NCBI RefSeq assembly: GCF_004834005.1 | Contig: NZ_STFF01000009.1 | Span: 1-64,000, forward strand | Reading direction: 5' to 3' | Length of the DNA: 64,000 nucleotides | Source of the DNA: Niastella caeni | Lineage (GTDB): Bacteria > Bacteroidota > Bacteroidia > Chitinophagales > Chitinophagaceae | Part shown: piece by piece, positions 43,866 to 51,366 of the stretch | Numbering within the stretch: the first letter of the stretch is position 1 | Layout of the letters: every line of letters begins with the position of its first letter | Position numbers and translations under genes: made by a program | Notes under the pieces: generated by a model | The model's input: the letters and a program-made list of their open reading frames with translations, nothing else | What the model was told of the DNA's origin: nothing | The model's database searches: none

Positions 43866-44966
43866 CTAATCAACAAAATAATGTACAGGATTGGTTTTTA
43901 AAGCCGTTTTAAGGACGGCAAAGGTAGGGAATTTTTCCTGCAAAACTCCAGCCAGTAAATCTATGGTAAATTGCTCACTTTCAAAATGCCCAATATCGGC
44001 TATTATCAGCCGGCCATTGGCATCAAAAAACTCGTGGTATTTCATATCGCCTGTAATATAGATGTCAGCCCCAACGGCTAATGCTTTGGAAACCAAGAAA
44101 CTACCTGCGCCGCCACATAAAGCCACCTTCTTCACCGGCCGGCCCAGCAGGGCGGTATGCCTGATCAACGACAGGCCAAATACCTGCTTTAATTGTTTCA
44201 AAAAAGCGGTTTCCGGTATGGCATCCCGCAATTCACCTACCAGCCCCGAACCAATGCCGGGATGGGTATTGGCCAGGTCAACCACATCGTATGCCACTTC
44301 TTCGTAAGGATGGGCCGTGCGCAAAGCCCGCACCATAGCTGTTTGCAGGTAGGCCGGAAAAATGACCTCAATCTTTTGTTCCTGTTCGTAATGCCGCTCC
44401 CCTTGTTCGCCAACAAAGGGATTGGTTCCCTCCCCGGCTTTAAAAGTACCCGTCCCTTCTACCCCAAAACTGCATTCATCATAATTTCCAATATTTCCGC
44501 CGCCGGCTTCAAATAAAGCCGCCCGAACCGATTCCACATGTTCAACGGGCACAAAAGTGAACAATTTTCTGAGCGTGGCTTCCTTTGGCGCCAGGATCTT
44601 CCGGTTTACCAGTCCCAGTTTATTGGCCATCATCCCATTAACACCAGCTATTACGTTATCCAGGTTGGTATGAATGGCATAGATCGCAATATCATTCTTG
44701 ATGGCTGTTATGATGGTCTTTTCTACATAATTTCTGCCCGTGATCTTCTTTAACCCGCCAAAAATGATGGGGTGATGCGCCACTACCAGGTTACAACCGC
44801 GTTGAATGGCCTCTTTGATCACTTCTTCCGTGGCATCGAGAGTGCAAAGAGCGCCGGTGCAGGTCCAGCCGGCATTGCCGGTCAATAGCCCGGCATTATC
44901 ATAACTTTCCTGTAAGGAAGGCGGGGCAATGGATTCGAGCAAGGCAACGATATCGGCAATTTTCAT
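43866..44966 (-). CDS. Nif3-like dinuclear metal-centre protein
   Basis: The 366-residue protein starts at the ATG at 44966 (MKIADIVALLESIAPPSLQE). An in-frame ATG at 45050 adds 28 residues without family support. The Nif3/YqfO family forms toroidal hexamers that hold two metal ions per subunit. LVVAHHPIIFGG carries the first ligand His pair, and YITGDMKYHEFFDANG and IADIGHFESEQF carry the rest. A PII-like insert (about 125-235, FVPVEHVESVRAALFEAGGG) marks the long form. The reaction is unsettled in most species. GTP cyclohydrolase-like roles have been proposed. Confidence 0.93.
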   Translation of the reverse strand: MKIADIVALLESIAPPSLQESYDNAGLLTGNAGWTCTGALCTLDATEEVIKEAIQRGCNLVVAHHPIIFGGLKKITGRNYVEKTIITAIKNDIAIYAIHTNLDNVIAGVNGMMANKLGLVNRKILAPKEATLRKLFTFVPVEHVESVRAALFEAGGGNIGNYDECSFGVEGTGTFKAGEGTNPFVGEQGERHYEQEQKIEVIFPAYLQTAMVRALRTAHPYEEVAYDVVDLANTHPGIGSGLVGELRDAIPETAFLKQLKQVFGLSLIRHTALLGRPVKKVALCGGAGSFLVSKALAVGADIYITGDMKYHEFFDANGRLIIADIGHFESEQFTIDLLAGVLQEKFPTFAVLKTALKTNPVHYFVD

Positions 44967-45164
44967 CTGAAAATGATTATTATGTTTTGGCCAGATGGAT
45001 GATTGAAACCAAAGATAGTAGATAGCAGGCGCAATTATTATGTAGGGCAATGAACCAGGAATACCGGTTTGTTAACAAATTAAATAATGACATCAAGGCA
45101 TGTTAATTGCAGGTATTTGTTACTTTAATGAATTAATGACACTAACTACACCTTAACTATAACT

Positions 45165-45740
45165 ATGCGGGCAACCTGGATAATCTTATTAATCATGGTC
45201 ATTGCCGGTACCGGCATGTACTTTTGGTTTTCACGTAAACCCAAACCGGCCAACCACGATACCATTGTTTTTAAAAACACAGCCGATTCAATTATACAAA
45301 AGATGCAGGTTTACCTGGCTGATGATCCTAAAGAGGTGATGTACCTGGATAGTGTTTGGATGCAATCAGACTCTACCCCGCTGAAGCGGGTGCTTAATGG
45401 TGTTGATCAGGATACCATGAGCAAGCAGTACTCAAACCTTACGTTGTTCCTCGCCTATGATCATCAATCATTTTATGATCTGGAATTGAAGAAGCCCAAT
45501 CCAAAACTTGCATATACCATCAGCCTTGAAGTGGAGCCTATGAGTGATAGCGATACCCTTATAGTAGATGGATTGATCACACCTCAGGAAGGTGATGCTA
45601 TGCACTTTGCAAGCCCCATGATGAAAATGCATTCCCGGTTTATTATTACCTATAATCATAAGTTGCCGCAACCTCCGCCCGATTCAACTTCTATAAAAGG
45701 ACATGATCCTAATAAGACCATTACCATATTAAAGAATTAA
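45165..45740 (+). CDS. Membrane-anchored hypothetical protein
   Basis: The 191-residue protein has one N-terminal hydrophobic helix (WIILLIMVIAGTGMYFWF) followed by basic residues, then an extracytoplasmic region with no Cys. I recognise no domain. It ends in HDPNKTITILKN. No neighbour on the same strand lies within 360 bases, so it is transcribed alone, divergent from the Nif3-type gene. Confidence 0.72.
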   Translation: MRATWIILLIMVIAGTGMYFWFSRKPKPANHDTIVFKNTADSIIQKMQVYLADDPKEVMYLDSVWMQSDSTPLKRVLNGVDQDTMSKQYSNLTLFLAYDHQSFYDLELKKPNPKLAYTISLEVEPMSDSDTLIVDGLITPQEGDAMHFASPMMKMHSRFIITYNHKLPQPPPDSTSIKGHDPNKTITILKN

Positions 45741-46106
45741 CAAGGGATTGCTGATTTTAGGATTTCGTGATCTTGAGACCGGGTGCCTGTGATTTTAAGA
45801 TGGAATTTGGTTCTTACAATTATCTTCTGTGATTTTTTATTAATACAATTTTATTTGAATAAAAATAAAATCACATTTTTTTAAATTATAACCCGTTAGG
45901 ATACCCTATCAATCTTTATCAATCATATTAAAAAGGCTTATGATCTCATAAGGCAAATTGATATAAACAAGTGTCCACGGGTAGACAGATAGTACTCTTT
46001 TATCAACATTATGGTATCAAATAGGGGTACAACGCCTTCTTTTATGTTATTTCGCATTTGAATCACTTAGTGCAATCTTAACCCTAAGCAAAATTCCCTA
46101 AATCCC
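45741..46106. other. AT-rich intergenic region, no gene seen
   Basis: The first 60 bases contain GATTTTAGGATTTCGTGAT, part of the GGATTT word family. The next part is AT-rich, with TTTTATTTGAATAAAAATAAAA and no hairpin with a T-run. The last 100 bases probably hold the promoter of the regulator gene at 46107, but I see no clear -7 box. Confidence 0.5.
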
Positions 46107-46856
46107 ATGAAAAGGATCACAAAACCCTTTTGTGTTATTTATGTATTGCATTTACTCCCTTATCACATTGCAGAGACCTCTATGTGGCAGGCAGCTATTG
46201 TATTGCTGTTGCTCATCATGGTTTCAGTGAGTATTATATTGCATTACAGATATAAAAAAATGAAGGTGCGTATACACATTGAACGGGAAGCCGCTTTTCT
46301 GGAAGCTCGCCGCATGGTGGAGATGGAAAAGCAGAAGGCCTTTCAACAAGCCAATAAACTTATTGAAGAGAAAAAGGCAATGGCCGTTCAACAGGCGCAG
46401 GAAATTATTGAAAAGGCAAAAGAAGAAGCCAGGCAGTTGCAGGCCCAGGTTACCACTACATCGGTGATGCTGGCCAACAAAACAGATTACCTGATGCAAT
46501 TGCAGGAAAAATTAAAGACCTCTGACAATAACGAATACAAGCGCATCGCTAAAGAGATAAAGACCAACCTCACAGAATCTGATCACTGGGCCGATTTTAT
46601 AAAGAACTTCAACCTGCTGCATGCGCATTATGTTGATAACATCACACTACGGCATCCCGATCTCACCTCCAATGAAGTGCGGCTGATCTGTTTTATTCTT
46701 TCCGGATTAAGCAATAAAGAGATCGCGGGTATATTTTCAGTAGAACCTGAGAGCGTTAAAAAAGCGCGTTACCGCCTTAAGAAAAAGCTGAACCTGGCAG
46801 AAGACGAGAGCCTTGGTTTCTATTTACAAAACTTAAGACTTAAGAATGTAGGATAG
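46107..46856 (+). CDS. Membrane-anchored LuxR-type regulator with coiled coil
   Basis: The 249-residue protein has a membrane helix (about 28-46, AAIVLLLLIMVSVSIILHY), then a long charged coiled coil (about 55-150) with repeated EKQKAFQQANKLIEEKKAM-type units, and a C-terminal LuxR-type helix-turn-helix (about 185-240). The latter includes LTSNEVRLICFILSGLSNKE and VEPESVKKARYRLKKKL. There is no receiver, Y_Y_Y or TPR sensor domain, although Bacteroidota regulators of this type usually carry one before the same C-terminal part. It may be a cut-down or fast-evolving member that acts on DNA at the membrane. The signal is unknown. Confidence 0.82.
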   Translation: MKRITKPFCVIYVLHLLPYHIAETSMWQAAIVLLLLIMVSVSIILHYRYKKMKVRIHIEREAAFLEARRMVEMEKQKAFQQANKLIEEKKAMAVQQAQEIIEKAKEEARQLQAQVTTTSVMLANKTDYLMQLQEKLKTSDNNEYKRIAKEIKTNLTESDHWADFIKNFNLLHAHYVDNITLRHPDLTSNEVRLICFILSGLSNKEIAGIFSVEPESVKKARYRLKKKLNLAEDESLGFYLQNLRLKNVG

Positions 46857-46866
46857 AATGCAGAAT

Positions 46867-46905
46867 TAGCTAATCCCGACAAATCGGGACAAGTTGTGAT
46901 AATGG
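46867..46905. repeat. CCCGAC hairpin repeat
   Basis: AGCTAATCCCGACAAATCGG followed by GACAAGTTGTGATAATGG is a third copy of the element at 34282-34320 and shares its GGGACAAGTTGTG arm. It follows the regulator stop codon after about ten bases and could act as a terminator-like hairpin. Confidence 0.6.
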
Positions 46906-47078
46906 AATAAAGCTACACGCTTCACGCTGCAAGCCAATACAGCCTTAAGCTACAAGGCTAAAGCTGAAAGCTTTACCTGCCTGCTACTCAGCATTCACTA
47001 TCGGCTAATTGTTATTGGCTTTGGGCTTTAAGCTTGCCTATTACACATTGCCCATTGAAAACTACCCATTGGTTCTTC

Positions 47079-47131
47079 CTCGTTGCCTTTATGCCTTGTT
47101 GCCTTGTTGCCTTTATGCCTTGTTGCCTTAT
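47079..47131. repeat. 8-bp tandem repeat GCCTTTAT/GCCTTGTT
   Basis: Eight-base units GCCTTTAT and GCCTTGTT alternate for about six copies. The array resumes at 47250-47313 with GCCTTTAT, GCCTCGTT and GCCTTGTT units. Short copies of the same words also occur at 34336-34380. The array does not keep a reading frame. Confidence 0.75.
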
Positions 47132-47249
47132 TCTTGCGCGCAGTGCGCAGCGTGAAGCTCGCCTTGCCTATTGCAAATTGCCCATTGCTTATTGTTTTTC
47201 CTTCATGCGTATAGCCTGTAGCTTGAAGCTCTCCTATTGACCCTTCCTC

Positions 47250-47313
47250 GTTGCCTTTATGCCTTTATGCCTTTATGCCTCGTTGCCTTGTTGCCTTTAT
47301 ACCTCGTTGCCTC
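47250..47313. repeat. 8-bp tandem repeat, second array
   Basis: Units CGTTGCCTTTATGCCTTTAT and GCCTTGTTGCC continue the family of the array at 47079-47131, about 120 bases further on. Confidence 0.75.
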
Positions 47314-47743
47314 CCTCTCGCATTTCATTTAAATATATATAACGCAAACGAACACCCTGGTATCATTATTGCAGTACTATAAATACCTCAAACTTTCTTT
47401 TTTATATTAATTGCACTTCTTCTATATAACTCTACCATTACCTGCTAAATAGAAAAAAGGTCACCCTCTGGTACCCTTTTACCGGGACCTGTATCCACTT
47501 GTTGTCCGCCTCATTTACTTCTCTTTTACACTTTTCGTTGCCATTTTTACGTCGCAGATGAGCATTTGCTAATTCTAATCCAACATTCCTTCGAGAAACT
47601 CTTTGTTCAATATTCCCATGACTTTTTGAAATCCTTATATCGCTTTTTGGGTACGACGCAATGAAGGTTGCCTTCGATACCAGATATTCCAATAGTATGA
47701 AATATCCTAAACCCGGTATCTGTGGAGCCCTAATTCAATGTCT

Positions 47744-47851
47744 TTGAAACCCATTTAGGTTCAATGTTCTATTCCTGGAAAAAATGGCCTGGTATAACCA
47801 GGCAGGTTTTGAGGGTTTACAAAGTGGTGGTATCTACCACCGCTTTTTTTT
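47744..47851 (+). ncRNA. Candidate structured RNA or leader (three hairpins)
   Basis: Three hairpins follow each other. First, TTGAA(A)CC with GGTTCAA (47744-47764). Second, GCCTGGT with ACCAGGC (47787-47803). Third, GGTGGTA with TACCACC (47826-47841), followed by GC and eight T (47844-47851). The gene at 47872 begins 20 bases later. This could be a small RNA ending in an intrinsic terminator, or an attenuator leader for the downstream gene. It does not match a riboswitch class I know. Confidence 0.35.
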
Positions 47852-47871
47852 ATCACTTTATAATTCATTTT

Positions 47872-48189
47872 ATGAAGACAAACCAGCTACGAATTGGTAA
47901 ATATGTAATGATAAATGAGATGCCGATATTATTTCCACTCGAGATAATGCATAGTGATGTAGTGCAACAAGCGCAGTCAGCCGGTTTTTTTGTAATGCGC
48001 GTTACTGCATATGGTATAGACGTATACTGCTGGGGTGAAAGTACCAGTTTAAACCTGCAAAGCAACCAAACGCAGGATGCCCGAATCATTAAAGAATTCA
48101 TTGGTAATATTTCGGAAGTATCACACAGATTTGGCAATACGGCCAAGCCTGGTGTACAACCGGGCGTAACAGCAAACAGCCCCGCATAA
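47872..48189 (+). CDS. Hypothetical protein, 105 aa
   Basis: The start is the ATG at 47872 (MKTNQLRIGKYVMINEMPIL). An in-frame ATG at 47764 lies inside the terminator-like hairpins and is rejected. The soluble protein has GFFVMRVTAYGIDVYCWGES, then a short C-terminal tail. I recognise no family. It follows the hairpins and T-run at 47826-47851, so its expression may be controlled by read-through. Its stop lies within a hairpin at 48176-48210. Confidence 0.6.
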   Translation: MKTNQLRIGKYVMINEMPILFPLEIMHSDVVQQAQSAGFFVMRVTAYGIDVYCWGESTSLNLQSNQTQDARIIKEFIGNISEVSHRFGNTAKPGVQPGVTANSPA

Positions 48190-48210
48190 AACGGGGCTGT
48201 TCATTTTTAT
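48176..48210. terminator. Hairpin between convergent genes
   Basis: AACAGCCCCG and CGGGGCTGTT form a perfect stem around CATAAAA, followed on the plus strand by CATTTTTAT. It may serve both the hypothetical gene (plus strand) and the large MG2/plug gene (minus strand). Confidence 0.7.
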
Positions 48211-48221
48211 AAGCGATCTTC

Positions 48222-50705
48222 TTATTCAATGATCTTTTCTACCCTGGTCAGCTGACCATCTTCATTCATCCCTTCCAAAATGATGCGCAAACGTTTCGTT
48301 ACATCATTATTAAAGAAGCTCAGGGTTATTTTATGATTGTTCTTGTCGGTAAGTAAATAAGGCGCCCAGAATAACGTTGAGCGTATGTCGGGCAGTTCAT
48401 TTTGTGCCACATCCTTGCTATAATCGGGAGAATAAAATTCCTTAGGCGTAGCATAACCGGTCAACCGGCTTTTATCGAGCCCACCTACACTGGAAGCAGC
48501 CGATGTATTATCGCCGCCTTTTTTTGTATAAATGGCAATGGCGCCACCAGCGCCGCCGCCTACAGCGCCGAAGAATGGCGGACGGAATGCTTTTACATAA
48601 GCGATATCGGTAACCGGGATGTTTTCTATTGCACTTACATCAACCGGCATTTCATTTAAAAACAATGAGGGCGTTGCGCCACGCCATTGCAACTGCGAAC
48701 CTCCACCACCAGTAGTGATCTGCAAACCGGCCACCCGGCCTTGCAGGTAACTGAAAATGTTAAATGCGCCCAACGCAGAAACATCGTCGGTCAAATCAAA
48801 AGTAGTTGCATCGCCGCCCGAAAATAAACCACTGGTATATCGCTCGTCCATTTGTTGTTGCTTGCTCTTTTGTTTTGCCTTCACGGTAACGGTTTCCAGC
48901 ACTTTCACTTTCTTCTCCAGTTCAGGTCTTATCCGATCTGCTTCCGTAGCAAAAAATTTACCTCTATTCAGCAGGCTTGTATCCAGTGGCATGGGAACAC
49001 GCCAGGCCGTATCGGGCTTAATGACCCCTCCACTTTTCAAGGTTCCGTTGCTGAAATTAACAATGGCTTTATTGGCAAGGTGCTTACTGTTATTAAATTG
49101 GTAAAACACCTGCACTGTATCATAGAACACCAACCCATCCTGCCTAAACCTGCCGCTGGAATCCATTGTGAGGAAGAACAACTGACGGGATGAATCTTTA
49201 GCCTGAATGAAAACATTCAGTTGGGTATTCTTAGGGACCTGGCTGGGCAGCACACCCGTTAAATTAGCGTTGAGCGATAAATAATTTTCCCGTGGAAATT
49301 TTATCACCGGTAATTTACCTGCGGCCAGATCGTCCCATTTAAACCGGCGCCAACCATTGGTGAGCATAACCAGGTCGAGGTGCGATCGTACCGTATCATC
49401 ATTACCTGTGAAGTAGTAATATGGATTGTTAATATAACCGCGCAGATCGCCACTCAATAATAAATGTGATACAATGTTATCAGCATCGGGATCTGCTTTG
49501 CTTAATCCTGCATCGGTTATGGCAATGCTCAGGTTAGCTTTCAATGTATCGGGGACATCTATCACCAGTGTATTCTTGCCACGTCTGTCTGTATTCCTGG
49601 TGATGGGGACCACACGGGTCGTAAAGAAATAATCTTCCTTGTTCACAAACGCAATACGTTCCGCTTGTGGTTTCCAATCTGCATCAAACAAGGTCATTTG
49701 TATCATTCCCGTTGGGATGCCATCGAGCGGAATGGAACCGCTGACCATAAAATTTTGCTGCAAATTCAACCGCGCTTTATACACAACCTGCGAATTAAAA
49801 TAACCCAGCAGGTACAGGGTTTTTAAATTGTCTGGCGCATCAGCTGTTCGTTTGATAATAAATGCCTCCCGGTTACCCGTAGAAGCACATTGCATTATTA
49901 CACCACCTGGTTTCGCAGTGGGCAATGGTGTTTTACGTGTTTGCTTTTTTTCATCCTGCCATTCAGCATAATATGTTTTACCGGCTTGCGGCTCTATGGT
50001 AAAACGGCCCATGCCATCATGCACCGTACCAAAGTTAGCTACTGTTGCACCTGCAGCATCCTTAATAGTACCCTGGGCCGATACCGGCAATCCATATACA
50101 TCTGTCACTTTCACAGCTACTACCGATTCAAGTCCGGTTACCAGGTCGCCGCCTTCAGGGAAGAAGCGCAGGGTAGCAACCGGTATGCTATTGCTGCTGG
50201 CTGCAGCAGTAGTTTGCTTCGCAGCGGTTGTAGTACCAGCGGCAGTGGCCCCGCCTTGCGGGGGCGTCTGTGCTGTTGTTTTATTTAAAATGCGGATGGT
50301 TTTGCTGAATAAAAAAGTGGTATCAAAATTCAGCATCCATGTTGTATAAGCCCGGAAAACGATCGTCGGCGGAAGATTGGCCGGCAAGTCAAAATGCCCT
50401 GCAGATGTGCCTTCATAAATAGGCATGATCTTTTGTTGTAATACCTTGCCCGACTGATCGAGCAGTTCGGCATAGAAGTTCCTGCTGATGGGCGAGGGTA
50501 TGATACCGGTAAATAAATACGATTTGAACCAGATGGTTTCGCCGGTATTATAAGCCGGCTTATCAAAATGAACATATATTTTCTCCTGCGGAAATCTTTC
50601 TCCATATACATTCACCATGGAATCGATCTGCTGTGCACCGGCCCCTAAACCGGTAAAAATTAAAGCCAAAGCAATCAGGGTTCTATAATAACGCGTGCAA
50701 TTCAT
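48222..50705 (-). CDS. Secreted MG2 and TonB-plug domain protein
   Basis: The 827-residue protein has a signal peptide (MNCTRYYRTLIALALIFTGLG ending near AGAQ). It is followed by an MG2-like macroglobulin domain (about 35-130: EKIYVHFDKPAYNTGETIWF) and further beta domains. A TonB-dependent receptor plug-like domain (about 648-727) follows, with FSYLQGRVAGLQITTG and GAIAIYTKKGG. There is no beta-barrel, so it is not a transporter itself. A similar layout is common in Bacteroidota surface proteins. It may act with a receptor or protease at the outer membrane. The partner and ligand are unknown. Low-complexity AAGTTTAAKQTTAAA lies at about residue 155-170. Confidence 0.85.
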   Translation of the reverse strand: MNCTRYYRTLIALALIFTGLGAGAQQIDSMVNVYGERFPQEKIYVHFDKPAYNTGETIWFKSYLFTGIIPSPISRNFYAELLDQSGKVLQQKIMPIYEGTSAGHFDLPANLPPTIVFRAYTTWMLNFDTTFLFSKTIRILNKTTAQTPPQGGATAAGTTTAAKQTTAAASSNSIPVATLRFFPEGGDLVTGLESVVAVKVTDVYGLPVSAQGTIKDAAGATVANFGTVHDGMGRFTIEPQAGKTYYAEWQDEKKQTRKTPLPTAKPGGVIMQCASTGNREAFIIKRTADAPDNLKTLYLLGYFNSQVVYKARLNLQQNFMVSGSIPLDGIPTGMIQMTLFDADWKPQAERIAFVNKEDYFFTTRVVPITRNTDRRGKNTLVIDVPDTLKANLSIAITDAGLSKADPDADNIVSHLLLSGDLRGYINNPYYYFTGNDDTVRSHLDLVMLTNGWRRFKWDDLAAGKLPVIKFPRENYLSLNANLTGVLPSQVPKNTQLNVFIQAKDSSRQLFFLTMDSSGRFRQDGLVFYDTVQVFYQFNNSKHLANKAIVNFSNGTLKSGGVIKPDTAWRVPMPLDTSLLNRGKFFATEADRIRPELEKKVKVLETVTVKAKQKSKQQQMDERYTSGLFSGGDATTFDLTDDVSALGAFNIFSYLQGRVAGLQITTGGGGSQLQWRGATPSLFLNEMPVDVSAIENIPVTDIAYVKAFRPPFFGAVGGGAGGAIAIYTKKGGDNTSAASSVGGLDKSRLTGYATPKEFYSPDYSKDVAQNELPDIRSTLFWAPYLLTDKNNHKITLSFFNNDVTKRLRIILEGMNEDGQLTRVEKIIE

Positions 50706-50825
50706 GGGGCAATTTAACTTTTAACAAATTAATGGCTTTCACAGCTTAAAATTGATAAAATTTTGTCTATGAATTGTTAAAGAAACCTACATTAAAGCAA
50801 TTTTTAATTTAATCCCAAGCCCTTT

Positions 50826-51209
50826 TTATAAAATAGGCACCGGTCGTTTGTTTTCATCAACAGCCACCAGGGTAAAAGTGCCACTAATGGCTTTGTCGCG
50901 TTCGAAGGAATACATTTCTTCAATAAATATTTCAACCAGCACCCGCACGCTGGATTTACCGGTATGAATCACTTTTCCAATTAATTCAATGATGGTGCCC
51001 GCCGGTATAGACCTGGTAAAATCTATTTTATCCGACGATACCGTTACCATTCGTTTCCGGGCAAACCGGGTAGCGGCAATAAATGCAACTTCATCCATTA
51101 AAGCCATGGCAGTTCCGCCAAACAAAGTGTCGTAATGATTGGTTGTATTGGGAAATACAGCTTTGAAGATGCGGGTTTCGGATTGCTGGATCTTTTGTTC
51201 GATAGTCAT
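50826..51209 (-). CDS. Acyl-CoA thioesterase (hotdog fold)
   Basis: The enzyme hydrolyses acyl-CoA thioesters. The protein of 127 residues fits the YciA/YkhA-like hotdog family: HYDTLFGGTAMALMDEVAFI holds the catalytic Asp/Glu helix, TRFARKRMVTVSSDKIDFTR is the second strand, and GTIIELIGKVIHTGKSSV follows. Substrate length cannot be told. The upstream metE gene runs in the same direction but is about 150 bases away across a palindrome. Confidence 0.88.
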   Translation of the reverse strand: MTIEQKIQQSETRIFKAVFPNTTNHYDTLFGGTAMALMDEVAFIAATRFARKRMVTVSSDKIDFTRSIPAGTIIELIGKVIHTGKSSVRVLVEIFIEEMYSFERDKAISGTFTLVAVDENKRPVPIL

Positions 51210-51260
51210 TGTTGAACGCTATAAGTTAATGAATGCGACAAGATCGCGATTTAATAAGAA

Positions 51261-51340
51261 CAGTTACAGGTTACAAGGTACAGGTTACAGGGCTACTAAT
51301 AGCCCTTCCTTGTAACCCAGAAACCTGGAACCTGTAACTG
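51261..51340. repeat. Long palindrome, GTTACAGG family
   Basis: CAGTTACAGGTT (51261-51272) and AACCTGTAACTG (51329-51340) are perfect inverted repeats. Inside, AGGGCTA and TAGCCCT form a second hairpin, and GGTTAC pairs with GTAACC. This would fold as a long hairpin or cruciform and probably ends metE transcription. Confidence 0.75.
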
Positions 51341-51366
51341 AAACCTGGCAACAGAATGCTATTACA

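Larger units (their letters stand above)
46857..47743. other. Repeat-rich intergenic region, no confident gene
   Basis: It holds a CCCGAC hairpin (46867-46905), AAGCT-type words (46910-47035), two 8-bp tandem arrays (47079-47131 and 47250-47313) and short AT-rich stretches. A minus-strand reading of 84 codons at 47438-47692 has no signal, domain or family likeness, so I do not call it a gene. Confidence 0.6.

Noticed and set aside
47438..47692. Minus-strand reading of 84 codons
   Set aside because: No signal, domain, conserved neighbour or codon pattern supports it, and it lies in a repeat-rich gap.
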